A DNA stretch of 38,286 bases from contig CAIRBY010000756.1 of NCBI GenBank assembly GCA_903876865.1, positions 1 to 38,286 on the forward strand, written 5' to 3'. This document shows, one piece after another, positions 1 to 8,642 of this stretch (its first letter is position 1; each line of letters opens with the position of its first letter). Made by a program: the position numbers and the translations under genes. The stretch comes from an uncultured Acidobacteriia bacterium (GTDB taxonomy: Bacteria > Acidobacteriota > Terriglobia > Bryobacterales > Bryobacteraceae). The notes beneath the pieces were generated by a model. That model saw nothing but the letters and a program-made list of their open reading frames with translations. It was not told the DNA's origin and made no database searches.

Positions 1-115
1 CAACTCGTAGACGAGGGAGCCGGTGAAATTGTGCTTGAGGTCAATGTAGGCAGAGCCCCATTCGGCCTTGCGGTCGTAGAGGTTCTGCATGTAGGCGGTA
101 GTCTTACCCACAGTG
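1..115 (-). pseudogene. Fragment of host TonB-dependent-receptor-like gene, apparently interrupted by the prophage left end
   Basis: Reverse complement of 1-120 is open and reads HYTVGKTTAYMQNLYDRKAEWGSAYIDLKHNFTGSLVYEL, resembling the 'DxxHxFxGSxVYELPFG' beta-barrel region of acidobacterial TonB receptors; coding character is lost beyond ~115-125. Confidence 0.5.
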
Positions 116-487
116 TAATGGAATTGGGGGCGGGAGATGGCGGGTAGTGGCGGGCAGGGCAGCCAACCGCGGGTAAGTTACGGCGACAGTAGGGGATAGC
201 GGCGGCGGCGGGCGCGCCAGGATGCGCCACGAGCGCGCCAGGCGCTGCTAACACTACGTTGGACATTCGGGGCAGTCGCGGGGCAGCGTCGACGAACAAT
301 CAATAAGATAGCGGGGTTTGCGCTGGCGGCGCGGCTGGTATGGCTCAAACCACTGATGGCGCGGACGTTAGGCTGCAGTTGCCAGCGTTGGTGGCGGAGA
401 ATGGCTGCGACACGCAAGTTTTGAAAGTATGCGGGGGCGGCGGTGGAGTAGTTTAATGTTTCAGGCGGGTCCGGCCGATAGATAGGC

Positions 488-787
488 GTGAGAATTCTGG
501 TAACACTGCTGGTGGCCGGCTGCGCGGTTGGGGCGCGGCGGGGTGAGGTTCGCGACGAGGCGGGCCGACAGAGGCGGGGGGCGGTCGCGCGGGTGGAGCG
601 GAGCGCGGCGGTGCGGCGGGAGTTCCAGCGGCTGCATCCGTGTCCGGCGATCGGACAACCGGATGGGGCCTGTCCAGGGTATGTGGTGGATCACATCCGG
701 GCGCTCAAGCGCGGGGGCGAGGATGCGGTATCCAACATGCAATGGCAGCCGGTGGCGGAGGCCAGGGCGAAGGACCGGATCGAGTAG
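488..787 (+). CDS. Small HNH-endonuclease-like protein with N-terminal hydrophobic/signal-like segment
   Basis: GTG start; C-terminus CPGYVVDHIRALKRGGEDAVSNMQWQPVAEARAKDRIE matches the short HNH pattern (VDHIxxLxxGGxDxxxNMQW). Confidence 0.7.
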   Translation: MRILVTLLVAGCAVGARRGEVRDEAGRQRRGAVARVERSAAVRREFQRLHPCPAIGQPDGACPGYVVDHIRALKRGGEDAVSNMQWQPVAEARAKDRIE

Positions 788-1279
788 TCAGAGACGAGCG
801 GCGGCGGGGCGGGTGTAGGAGAGCCAGAGGTCTTCGCTGCGGATGGCGGGGATGACGGTATAGCGGAGCTGGAGGACGGTGGTGGGGAAAGACCACTGGG
901 AGGTCCGGCCGGCATCGGTCTTCTGTTCGGCGGGGCGGCCGTAGCGTTCGGTGAGTAGCAGGTCGGTGGCCATGAAGGCGGCGGTGCCGGGGGTGGGTGT
1001 GTTCAGGTAGACGGCGGTGAGTTTGCCGGCCGGATCGAACAGGAAAAAGACCGACCAGGCGATAGGGCCAATTTGCAGGGTGGGGATGCCGAGCGGGGAG
1101 AGGATGCCTTCGATCTTCCGGGGAGCTTCGGGGCCGGTGAGGATTTGGGCGTCGGGGACCGCGGCGCGGACTTGATTGACGGTCATTCCCCACTTGGCGC
1201 CGGTCCAGCCACCGGGATCATCGGCGGCAAAAGCGGCCAGGACCAACACTACATATAAGGATAGAACCAGGGCTCTCAT
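788..1279 (-). CDS. Secreted protein of unknown function
   Basis: MRALVLSLYVVLVLAAFAADD signal-peptide-like N-terminus; start overlaps the stop of the upstream minus-strand gene (ATGA). Confidence 0.65.
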   Translation of the reverse strand: MRALVLSLYVVLVLAAFAADDPGGWTGAKWGMTVNQVRAAVPDAQILTGPEAPRKIEGILSPLGIPTLQIGPIAWSVFFLFDPAGKLTAVYLNTPTPGTAAFMATDLLLTERYGRPAEQKTDAGRTSQWSFPTTVLQLRYTVIPAIRSEDLWLSYTRPAAARL

Positions 1280-1524
1280 TTCGGCCACTGGTAAGCGCTC
1301 TGGGCGACGGCCGGATCGGCGGCGGCCGGCTGCGCCAGTTGGCGGCGGAGCGCCTGGATTTCATCGAGGAGTTCGGCCTGGCCTTCCACCATCCGGCCGG
1401 CGCGGTAGTAGATACCGAGCAGGATGAGCGGAGCGATGACGGCCAGGACGAGCAGGACCAGGCCGGCCAGAATCGGGATGATGGCAAGGGCACCGAGGGC
1501 AGAAGTTGCGGTGTGATCGGGCAT
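1276..1524 (-). CDS. Small membrane protein with C-terminal coiled segment
   Basis: Long hydrophobic stretch LGALAIIPILAGLVLLVLAVIAPLILLGIYY followed by a charged helix. Confidence 0.65.
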   Translation of the reverse strand: MPDHTATSALGALAIIPILAGLVLLVLAVIAPLILLGIYYRAGRMVEGQAELLDEIQALRRQLAQPAAADPAVAQSAYQWPK

Positions 1525-1539
1525 GACTCCTCTGTAGTA

Positions 1540-1986
1540 TCAGGGTTTCGCGTGCCGCTGTCTAGCGGGTTTGGCTGCGGCCTTTGGCGTGGCAAGGGTG
1601 GAGGCGAAGTAGCGGAGCAGGTGGTCTATGGCCGCGGCGGCGTCGGGGTTGCCGGAATCGAGCAGGGCATCCAATAGGGCGTGTTGGGCCTGGCGGCCGG
1701 CGTCCTGGATGGCTGCGTATTGGATCTGTTTCCCCTGGCGCTGGGCGAATTCCTGGGGAGGGTGGATCAGGGTGCGGACCTGCCACGCGTCGCTACTGAG
1801 GACGAGTGCCACATCGGCAAAGCCGCGTTCGGCGGCAATGGTCTTCATGCGCTCGACCACTTCGGGCGGAATCTTCTTGCCGGCTTCATAGCCTTGGATC
1901 GAGGCGTACGACCTGCCCACTAGATCGGCGAACTGGTGCTGATTCATCCCCATATGCTCGCGAAGAATTTTTAGCGGATTGTCCAT
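1540..1986 (-). CDS. Phage repressor, Cro/CI-type HTH
   Basis: LKILREHMGMNQHQFADLVGRSYASIQGYEAGKKIPPEVVERMK is a canonical HTH_XRE; divergent from the early operon. Confidence 0.85.
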   Translation of the reverse strand: MDNPLKILREHMGMNQHQFADLVGRSYASIQGYEAGKKIPPEVVERMKTIAAERGFADVALVLSSDAWQVRTLIHPPQEFAQRQGKQIQYAAIQDAGRQAQHALLDALLDSGNPDAAAAIDHLLRYFASTLATPKAAAKPARQRHAKP

Positions 1987-1993
1987 TTTGTAT

Positions 1994-2022
1994 TTGACAA
2001 CACAACCACCTAAGCATATGCT
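1994..2022 (+). promoter_or_regulatory. Predicted rightward early promoter
   Basis: TTGACA (1994-1999), 17-bp spacer, TATGCT (2017-2022), just upstream of the ATG at 2037. Confidence 0.65.
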
Positions 2023-2034
2023 TAGGCTTAAGCC
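2009..2034. promoter_or_regulatory. Operator candidate: two overlapping perfect palindromes
   Basis: CCTAAGCATATGCTTAGG (2009-2026) and GGCTTAAGCC (2025-2034) between divergent repressor and early operon. Confidence 0.7.
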
Positions 2035-2036
2035 TC

Positions 2037-2243
2037 ATGAATGTAAACCTACAAGTCGATAGTAGCGCGACGGTCAACCTGTTGCAAAAGCTGTGGTTGG
2101 CCCACAATCGCGGGGTATTGACTGAGGTTGCATTGAAACTTAAGGTCAGTCCGCAGGCGGTGAGCGCGGTGTACAAGGGCAAGAGACGTTCCGCGAAGAT
2201 CGAGCGGGCGTTAAAACGCAAGGGGGCCACGCTTGTCTTCTAA
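2037..2243 (+). CDS. Small HTH regulator (Ner/Cro-like position)
   Basis: First rightward gene; GVLTEVALKLKVSPQAVSAVYKGKRRSAKIERAL is HTH-like. Confidence 0.65.
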   Translation: MNVNLQVDSSATVNLLQKLWLAHNRGVLTEVALKLKVSPQAVSAVYKGKRRSAKIERALKRKGATLVF

Positions 2244-2463
2244 TCGCAAGGACGGAGCGGACCTGCTGGCGTTCGCGAAGGCGATTCTGGCGCTGGATCA
2301 GCCGGACGTGACTCGCGCGGCCGAGTCCGTGTTGGGCGCTTTGCTCAATGGTGGCAGCGCGTTGCGCTATCTGCGGATGTACCCGGATTTGAGTAGCGAT
2401 GCGGTTCACGATGCGCTCCGAAGTACAACGCTACGCCGAAAGAAGGGCAAAAACAATGTCTGA
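2233..2463 (+). CDS. Hypothetical early protein
   Basis: TTG start overlapping upstream stop; compact operon arrangement. Confidence 0.5.
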   Translation: MSSNRKDGADLLAFAKAILALDQPDVTRAAESVLGALLNGGSALRYLRMYPDLSSDAVHDALRSTTLRRKKGKNNV

Positions 2464-2866
2464 AGTTCGGCAGATTTCGGATAACGCCGTCGAGAGCGAT
2501 GGGGTAGGAGGCCTGTTATCCGACTCATTCTATGAGACTGCGGAGCGTATCCGGAAGGTGCTGAAGCAGGATCTGGCGGAGTGCAAGTGGTCGCGGGAAG
2601 AGGTTGCAATCCGGCTGAGTGTGCGGATGGGGCGGATCAGCCTGGCCATGATTGACGCGTACGTGTCGGAGAGCAAGGCAAATAAGTTCCCCGCGGAACT
2701 GATTCCGGCGTGGATCGAGGTGACGGGGTCGCACCGGATTCTGGCACTCCTGTGCGGGGATGTAGAGCTTTCGATCGCAACGCCGGAGGATCGGGACTTC
2801 GCGGAGTTGGGGCGGGCGCGGATGAAAGCGGAGCGGCTGGCCCGGAAGCTGGAGGGACGGGTCTGA
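2456..2866 (+). CDS. Hypothetical early protein (MSEVRQISDNAVESDG...)
   Basis: Internal ATG overlaps upstream stop; charged helical protein seen early in Mu-like phages. Confidence 0.6.
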   Translation: MSEVRQISDNAVESDGVGGLLSDSFYETAERIRKVLKQDLAECKWSREEVAIRLSVRMGRISLAMIDAYVSESKANKFPAELIPAWIEVTGSHRILALLCGDVELSIATPEDRDFAELGRARMKAERLARKLEGRV

Positions 2867-3444
2867 TGGCTGCGATTACGATCAGACTGGATGCCACCCG
2901 GGCGCTGCCGTTATCGCCGCCGTCGTGGAACGTGCCGAACCAGGCAGGGCTCTGGTTGGGGAATGCGTCCGCCGCGTGTAAGGCCTGCCGGGGCAACGGC
3001 GGGTCCCCTACCTATAGGGGGGCGCAGCTTTCGATGTGTGACTGCGTCGCGCGGCAGATCTTCCGGGCGTGCCTGGCCAAATACCGGGATCTGGAGCATT
3101 TCTCGCGGGAGACGATGGTGGGCTGGACAGGACTGCAAAAACAGGCTCGGTCTCGCGCCGAAGCGTGTCGGTATGTTCGGATCGCCGAGGATTACCGGGC
3201 GGACTTCTATCTGATTTCGAAGCGGTATCTGAACCAGCGGGAGTGGGCGCTGTTTCAGATGTACATGCTCGAAGGCCGGACGTGGCGGGAGTGCGCGGCG
3301 CAGGTGCAGATGGATCGCGGGTCGCTGTTCCATTCGATTTACCGGATGGAACGGACCTTGGGGCGGATTTTTCTGACGTTGAAACCATATGGTTTATTCC
3401 CGTTGGACGAGTATTTCAACTGCGTGATTGGGAGGAAGGCATGA
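2866..3444 (+). CDS. Zinc-finger plus sigma-70 region-4-like HTH protein
   Basis: ATGA overlap start; CKACRGN...CDC cluster followed by LNQREWALFQMYMLEGRTWRECAAQVQMDRGSLFHSIYRMERTLGRI. Confidence 0.6.
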   Translation: MAAITIRLDATRALPLSPPSWNVPNQAGLWLGNASAACKACRGNGGSPTYRGAQLSMCDCVARQIFRACLAKYRDLEHFSRETMVGWTGLQKQARSRAEACRYVRIAEDYRADFYLISKRYLNQREWALFQMYMLEGRTWRECAAQVQMDRGSLFHSIYRMERTLGRIFLTLKPYGLFPLDEYFNCVIGRKA

Positions 3445-5519
3445 GCCCGAATCGGATCACGAAGCAGGAAGCGGCGGCGCTGATGGGGCGCTCGGTGCGG
3501 ACGGTAGAGCGGCGCGGGCTCGGGGAAGGCGGGAAGGTGGGCGTGGAGACACTGCCGGTAGAGGCGCAGCGCGGGTTTCTGGCGCGCGGCAAGGTGGTGG
3601 AGCTGGCGCCGATCACGGACGTCGGGCAGATGACGCTGGCGCTGACGGCGCCGGTGGGACCGAACCTGAGCCTGGCGGACCGGAAAGAAGCGGAGCGGCG
3701 GTATAGCGCGATTGAGCCGTTGTTGCAGCCGGACCGGTGTCCGCTGCTCTATGCGCAGCACGGGAGCAAGGGCGCGGTGGTGGCGTGGCTATGCGGGCAG
3801 TACGAGGTGAAGCGGGCCACACTGTACCTGTGGTTGGCGAAGTACAAGCTGGGCGGCCTGCCGGCGCTGGTGACCAAGGACCGGGCGGACAAGGGAATCT
3901 CCCGCTCGCTAAACCGGGCGGCGATGGAGTTGTTGGTGGGTTTATCCTTGCCGCAAAAGGGGAGTCGCGGGACGTACAGCGTGGCGGAAATGCTGCGCAA
4001 CTACGAGGATGAGCGGACCTGGCGGGCGGCAAATGCGGCGCGGCGGCTGACGGATTGGGAGTGCAAGAAGTACGGGCCGTACGTGAACGAAGACGGCAAG
4101 TTGCGGCCGGAAGTGCAGTTGCCGGAAGTGTCGCGGGAGACGTTCCGGCGCTGGTTTGAGCGGATACCGGAGTTCATCCGGGAGCTGGGGCGGAACGGCG
4201 AAGAGGCCTTCCATAACACGCAAGCCATTATTTCTTATAGGGATATCAGCGCCATCTCACCGCTGGATTACGTGGTGATGGATCACCGGCGGCTGGATAT
4301 GTTCTGCCTGGCACCGGCGCCGGGCGGATGGAAACTGGTGCGGCCGTGGCTGACGGCCGCGATCGACATGCGGACGCGGAAATGGCTGGCCTGGGTCATT
4401 GTGGAAGCGCCCAGCAGCGACTCGATTGCAGCGGTGCTGCGCAAGGCATTCGTGGCCCACGGGCTGCCCAAGAGCCTGTATTGGGACAACGGCAAGGATT
4501 TTACCTGCGAGTGGTTTGAGGGCAAGCAGGTGGCGCGCGGCGAGCGCCGGCTGGAGAAGCTGGACGGGGTATGGCGGGGTGTGTTGGGCCAATTGGACTT
4601 GCAGGTTCACCACGCGATCCCCTACAACGCGCGGGCGAAGATCATCGAGCCGAATTTCAAACGGATTGCCAATTTTGACAGGACGCTGCCGGAGTGGTGC
4701 GGGCATAAGCCGGGTGCGCGGCCGGAGCGATTCGAGGCGCTGGTAGCGCAGCACGAGGCGTGGGTGGCGGGGCAGGCGGAAGGGACGCCATTCCGGACGA
4801 TCGGGCAGGTGGCGGCGCTGTACGAGGACGCGATCGAGGACCTGAACGAGCGGGAGATGGAAGGCGCGCTGGGGATGCGCAAGGTAAAGTGCGGCGGCGG
4901 CTACGCCTGGATGAGCCCCAACGAGTGTTGGGATGTGATGATTCCGAAGGTGGCGCGGCGGACGGTGCCGGCCGACGTCCTGCAGATGGTTTTTGCGAAG
5001 CAGCGCACGCTGACGGTGCAACATGCCGAGGTTTGCGTGACGCTCAACGGGGAGCAGTTCCATTACCGGTGCGATGGCCTGGCGCGGCTGAACGGGAAGA
5101 AGGTGGATCTGCGGTACGACCCACTGGACCTGGAGATGGCGGCGCTGTATTACGAAGACCGCTTCGCCGGCATGGTCCACTGCGCGGCATTGCGGCGCAT
5201 GGGTGAGGACCAGTTCAAGGAAGACGAACAGGAGCGCCGGCGGTTGTTGCGCCAGACGAAGCTGTTCATCAAGGCCGCGCACCAGCTGGTGCCGGTGACA
5301 GATCCGGAGGCCCGGCTGAATCGACGCCGGGCGGTGGCGCCAGTGCGGGATGTTCCGCGCGTCGAAGCGCCGGCAGAGCTGCCGGCCGCATTACTGGAGG
5401 CGGGGGCGGCGAGACGGGCCGATCTGGACCTGCGCTTTCAGGATTTGCCGGAGGTAGAGGTGACGGTGGAAGCCGTAGCCGCGCCGGTGGAAGACGACGA
5501 ATTCGATTTCTTTTCATAA
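3441..5519 (+). CDS. Mu-type transposase A (DDE integrase core, Mu C-terminal domain)
   Basis: MSPNRITKQEAAALMGRSVRTVERR winged HTH; DDE-like DYVVMDHRRLD...LYWDNGKDFTCEWF...NARAKIIEPNFKRI; followed by MuB-like ATPase. Confidence 0.93.
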   Translation: MSPNRITKQEAAALMGRSVRTVERRGLGEGGKVGVETLPVEAQRGFLARGKVVELAPITDVGQMTLALTAPVGPNLSLADRKEAERRYSAIEPLLQPDRCPLLYAQHGSKGAVVAWLCGQYEVKRATLYLWLAKYKLGGLPALVTKDRADKGISRSLNRAAMELLVGLSLPQKGSRGTYSVAEMLRNYEDERTWRAANAARRLTDWECKKYGPYVNEDGKLRPEVQLPEVSRETFRRWFERIPEFIRELGRNGEEAFHNTQAIISYRDISAISPLDYVVMDHRRLDMFCLAPAPGGWKLVRPWLTAAIDMRTRKWLAWVIVEAPSSDSIAAVLRKAFVAHGLPKSLYWDNGKDFTCEWFEGKQVARGERRLEKLDGVWRGVLGQLDLQVHHAIPYNARAKIIEPNFKRIANFDRTLPEWCGHKPGARPERFEALVAQHEAWVAGQAEGTPFRTIGQVAALYEDAIEDLNEREMEGALGMRKVKCGGGYAWMSPNECWDVMIPKVARRTVPADVLQMVFAKQRTLTVQHAEVCVTLNGEQFHYRCDGLARLNGKKVDLRYDPLDLEMAALYYEDRFAGMVHCAALRRMGEDQFKEDEQERRRLLRQTKLFIKAAHQLVPVTDPEARLNRRRAVAPVRDVPRVEAPAELPAALLEAGAARRADLDLRFQDLPEVEVTVEAVAAPVEDDEFDFFS

Positions 5520-5531
5520 CAGGGGGCTGAT

Positions 5532-6566
5532 ATGAAGGCAGTAGCAGAGGAAGTACGTGCGCAGGTGCTCGCATTTTTGCAGCGCCGGCCGGATCTGGTG
5601 GCAGGGGATCTGAGCGCACACACGAGGCTGGCGCAATCGACGTGCCGGCATTTCATGGATGGGGTCAACCTGGTGAACGGCCAGGACGGCGTGGCGGCGG
5701 AGTTTTCGCGCGTGCTGCGGCTGGCCGAGGCGGGGGATATCCTGCCGGCCGGGCTGACACCGGTAGAGATCACGGAGAGCCATCCGGAGCATCCGGAGCG
5801 GCTGCGCCGGGCGAAGGATTTCTACAAGATCGAGACGGTTGCGTGCGTGGCCACGACGTTGAGCTACTGCGCGGAGAACGGGCTGATCGGGGTAGTGACG
5901 GGCGATTACGGCATCGGGAAGACCGAGGCGGTGAAGGCCTGGCGGCGGAGCGCGGGGAAGAAGTTCCCTTCGCTGGTCTATGAATTCAACGAGTTCACGG
6001 CCAAAAACATCGTGGCATTCGTGCAGGCGATCGCGACGCTGCTGGATGTGCCATTTCCGGTGGGGTCGAACAACGGGCAGCGGGTGTTTGAGGGGGTGGT
6101 GGAGGCGCTGCTGGACGCGCCTTGCCTGCTGATTCTGGACCAGTGCGAGACGGTTTCGCCGCGGGTGATGCAGATTGTCCGGCAGATTCACGACCGGACG
6201 CGGGAGGCGGGGGTGGGGATCGCGCTGCTAGCGAGTCCGGTGCTGATGGAACGGCTGAAGGGGTCGCGGATCCGCGACCTGGGCGCGCTGAGTTCGCGGG
6301 TTGGGGTGTGGACCCAGTTGCGCGGGATCAGCTCGGCGGAGATGGGGGCGATTTTGAAGGCGGAGGGCATCACGCGGGTGGATGATGATGCGTTCCGGCT
6401 GTGGCATCGGGCTGTGGGCGGCAGCATGCGCCGGCTGATGGCGAGCGTCACGTTGATCCAGTTGAAGCACACGGGCAAGGCGATTACGGAGAAGACGATC
6501 GCGGGCGTGGCGAGCAGCTTGTGGGGGATGACGGTGGGGCCGCGGAATGTGGCGGTGGTGGCATGA
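5532..6566 (+). CDS. MuB-like AAA ATPase, transposition target protein
   Basis: Walker A GVVTGDYGIGKTEAVKAW; Walker B CLLILDQCE; adjacent to transposase. Confidence 0.9.
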   Translation: MKAVAEEVRAQVLAFLQRRPDLVAGDLSAHTRLAQSTCRHFMDGVNLVNGQDGVAAEFSRVLRLAEAGDILPAGLTPVEITESHPEHPERLRRAKDFYKIETVACVATTLSYCAENGLIGVVTGDYGIGKTEAVKAWRRSAGKKFPSLVYEFNEFTAKNIVAFVQAIATLLDVPFPVGSNNGQRVFEGVVEALLDAPCLLILDQCETVSPRVMQIVRQIHDRTREAGVGIALLASPVLMERLKGSRIRDLGALSSRVGVWTQLRGISSAEMGAILKAEGITRVDDDAFRLWHRAVGGSMRRLMASVTLIQLKHTGKAITEKTIAGVASSLWGMTVGPRNVAVVA

Positions 6567-6796
6567 AGCAGGGGAGAGCGGGGGCGGCTTTGATCCGGAA
6601 GTTGGTGGAGGATTTGATGGGGCCGACGTGCCAGTGCGGGCGCGGAAAGCGGCCAAAACAGAGCTTTTGCAAAGAATGCTTTGGCATGCTTCCGAAGGAG
6701 CAGCAGATGGCGCTTTACCGACGGATCGGGAACGGGTACGAGAGTGCGCACGCGGCGGCGGTGAGCTATCTGAAGGCGGCGGGGGTGTGCCAGTGA
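6563..6796 (+). CDS. Small zinc-ribbon protein
   Basis: CQCGRGKRPKQSFCKECF; ATGA overlap with upstream gene. Confidence 0.6.
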   Translation: MKQGRAGAALIRKLVEDLMGPTCQCGRGKRPKQSFCKECFGMLPKEQQMALYRRIGNGYESAHAAAVSYLKAAGVCQ

Positions 6797-7149
6797 GGCC
6801 GCTGCCGGAGGGTTGGACCAGGCGGTACGTCTGGGCGTGGAAGAAGAACGTCCCCTGCCTGACGTTCGCGGAGGGGGAGTTGTGCGTGGCGAACGACCCG
6901 TTCGACGACTTCATGCTCTTTCACCGGCGAAGCGGGTGGGTGTTGCGCTCGCGCGTGCCGTACGAAGAGGCGGTGCGGCTGGCGCAGGCGTGGGCCGGGT
7001 TCGATTGGGACTTCGAAGATGAACTGGAAACTGCGGCGCTGGTCACGCGGACGCTGGTGGTGGAATGGCTGCGGGTGGATGGGGCGTGCAGGACTGCGGA
7101 GGAAGGGAGAGGCCGGGATGCCTGTCCTGCGACGGGGGTGCCGGCATGA
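6793..7149 (+). CDS. Hypothetical early protein
   Basis: GTGA overlap start: VRPLPEGWTRRYVWAWKKNVPCLTFAEGELCVANDPFDDFMLF. Confidence 0.55.
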   Translation: MRPLPEGWTRRYVWAWKKNVPCLTFAEGELCVANDPFDDFMLFHRRSGWVLRSRVPYEEAVRLAQAWAGFDWDFEDELETAALVTRTLVVEWLRVDGACRTAEEGRGRDACPATGVPA

Positions 7150-7223
7150 TGCTGTTTCTGGCGGGGGTTGTGGTGGGGATGGGACTGATCGAGTGGCTGG
7201 AGTGGCGGAGGTACACGGGATGA
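7146..7223 (+). CDS. 25-aa single-pass membrane microprotein
   Basis: MMLFLAGVVVGMGLIEWLEWRRYTG; ATGA overlaps with both neighbours. Confidence 0.45.
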   Translation: MMLFLAGVVVGMGLIEWLEWRRYTG

Positions 7224-7492
7224 GCACTTTGGCCGAGTTGACGAACCAGCTGAATAGCGAATTGACGATTCTGCTGAACGGGTTGGAACAACTGGACTTG
7301 GACCTGCCGGAGGACGATCCGGCGCGGGAGTGGCTGTGGCGGATGGCGGGGGCGACGAGCACTGCGCAAGGGATCGCGGCGGCGCTGCTGAGGAAAGCGG
7401 ACCCGCGACGGATGGAGTACGGGCAGCAGATCGAGCGGATGGAGCAGGCGGCGCGACTGAGATACATGAGGCGGCTGGAGGAGCACCAATGA
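7220..7492 (+). CDS. Hypothetical early protein
   Basis: MSTLAELTNQLNSELTILLNGLEQLDLDLPEDDPAREW; ATGA overlap. Confidence 0.6.
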   Translation: MSTLAELTNQLNSELTILLNGLEQLDLDLPEDDPAREWLWRMAGATSTAQGIAAALLRKADPRRMEYGQQIERMEQAARLRYMRRLEEHQ

Positions 7493-7785
7493 AGGGCGAT
7501 ATCAACAAGGCGGATGTGATTGATTTATTTGGGGAGTTGACTGACGCGCTCACTCTCTACGCGGACCGGCTGGATCGCGAAGTGGAGTTGATTGTGCGGC
7601 CGGACGGGACAGCCGTCCTGATGGCGGCGAGTCCGACGTGCGTGGCTGGTGCGGACGTGGACTGCTTCGAAGAGCTGGCGGTCTTTGATAATTTCGTGGA
7701 TTTGTGGAGCGAATTGATGCAGGGCGAAGCGCCGGCGGGGACCGGCGAGACCGCGGCGGAGGAGGTGTTGGATGGGGCGGCCTAA
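7489..7785 (+). CDS. Hypothetical acidic early protein
   Basis: MKGDINKADVIDLFGELTDALTLYADRLDREVEL; ATGA overlap. Confidence 0.6.
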   Translation: MKGDINKADVIDLFGELTDALTLYADRLDREVELIVRPDGTAVLMAASPTCVAGADVDCFEELAVFDNFVDLWSELMQGEAPAGTGETAAEEVLDGAA

Positions 7786-8290
7786 GAAGATCCAGCGGGA
7801 ACTGCTGACGGTAGAGGATTGCACCGCGGCGATGGGGCGGCTGCTGGCGGCGACGATCGAGGCGGAGAAGGTAGTGGCGGAGCGGGACCTGGCGATCGCG
7901 GCGGCGAGCGCGCGGTTTGAGCCACGGCTGGATGAGGCGCGGCAGACGGCGGCGGAGATGACGGCCGCGCTGGAAGGCTACTACTACGCGCATGTGCAGG
8001 AGATCGAGGCGTCGGGGCGGAAGAGCCTGCAGCTGGTGAACGGGGTGATGGGGCGGCGCGACAATCCGCCGGCGCTGAAGCCGCTGAACCGGAGGTGGAC
8101 GTGGGCGGCGATTAAGCAGGCGGTGCGGGCGGGGTTGGGCCTGGAGTATTTGCGGCAGCCGGAGCCGGAGTTGGACAGGGACAAGCTGAAGACGCTGGGC
8201 AACGAGAAGCTGCGCGAGTTCGGGATGAAGGTGGAGAGCGACGAGACGTTTTATATCGAGCCGGAGCGGCTGCCGGAGGTGCGCGCGTGA
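7772..8290 (+). CDS. gam: Mu Gam-like host-nuclease inhibitor
   Basis: Coiled N-terminus (MGRLLAATIEAEKVVAERDLAIAAASARFEPRLDEA) and C-terminal RRWTWAAIKQAVRAGLGLEYLR...LKTLGNEKLREFGMKVESDETFYIEP typical of Phage_Mu_Gam. Confidence 0.85.
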   Translation: MGRPKKIQRELLTVEDCTAAMGRLLAATIEAEKVVAERDLAIAAASARFEPRLDEARQTAAEMTAALEGYYYAHVQEIEASGRKSLQLVNGVMGRRDNPPALKPLNRRWTWAAIKQAVRAGLGLEYLRQPEPELDRDKLKTLGNEKLREFGMKVESDETFYIEPERLPEVRA

Positions 8291-8511
8291 CGGCACTGGA
8301 CCTGGAGCGGCGGGTGGCGGAGTTGGAGCGGGAACTGAAAACCGTGCGGGGAGTGGCGGATGTGATGCCGCGGCCGATGCGGATGGCGAGCACGTTCGAG
8401 TTCACCTGCATCTGCGGGCGCAAGATTTCGACCCAGGCGGTGGAGAGCAAGTGCCCGGGTTGCGGACGGATGGCGCAGGTTTCATGGCCCGGGACGGGCG
8501 AGGGAGTCTAG
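8287..8511 (+). CDS. Small zinc-ribbon protein
   Basis: CICGRKISTQAVESKCPGCGRMAQVSWPG. Confidence 0.6.
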   Translation: MTALDLERRVAELERELKTVRGVADVMPRPMRMASTFEFTCICGRKISTQAVESKCPGCGRMAQVSWPGTGEGV

Positions 8512-8513
8512 CG

Positions 8514-8642
8514 ATGATCGAGTACACGCGGAAGATTGTGAATGGTTGCGAGGTGCGGACGTTGACGATCAGCCGGCCGGCGCTGGTCGGGTTCGCGGTG
8601 ATGATCGGATTCATCATTTTGTGCGCGAAGGGTGCGCAATGA
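8514..8642 (+). CDS. 42-aa membrane protein
   Basis: MIEYTRKIVNGCEVRTLTISRPALVGFAVMIGFIILCAKGAQ. Confidence 0.45.
   Translation: MIEYTRKIVNGCEVRTLTISRPALVGFAVMIGFIILCAKGAQ

Noticed and set aside
178-417. 79-aa minus-strand ORF near the left end
   Set aside because: Arg/Ala-rich, low coding character; the region looks like noncoding end DNA.
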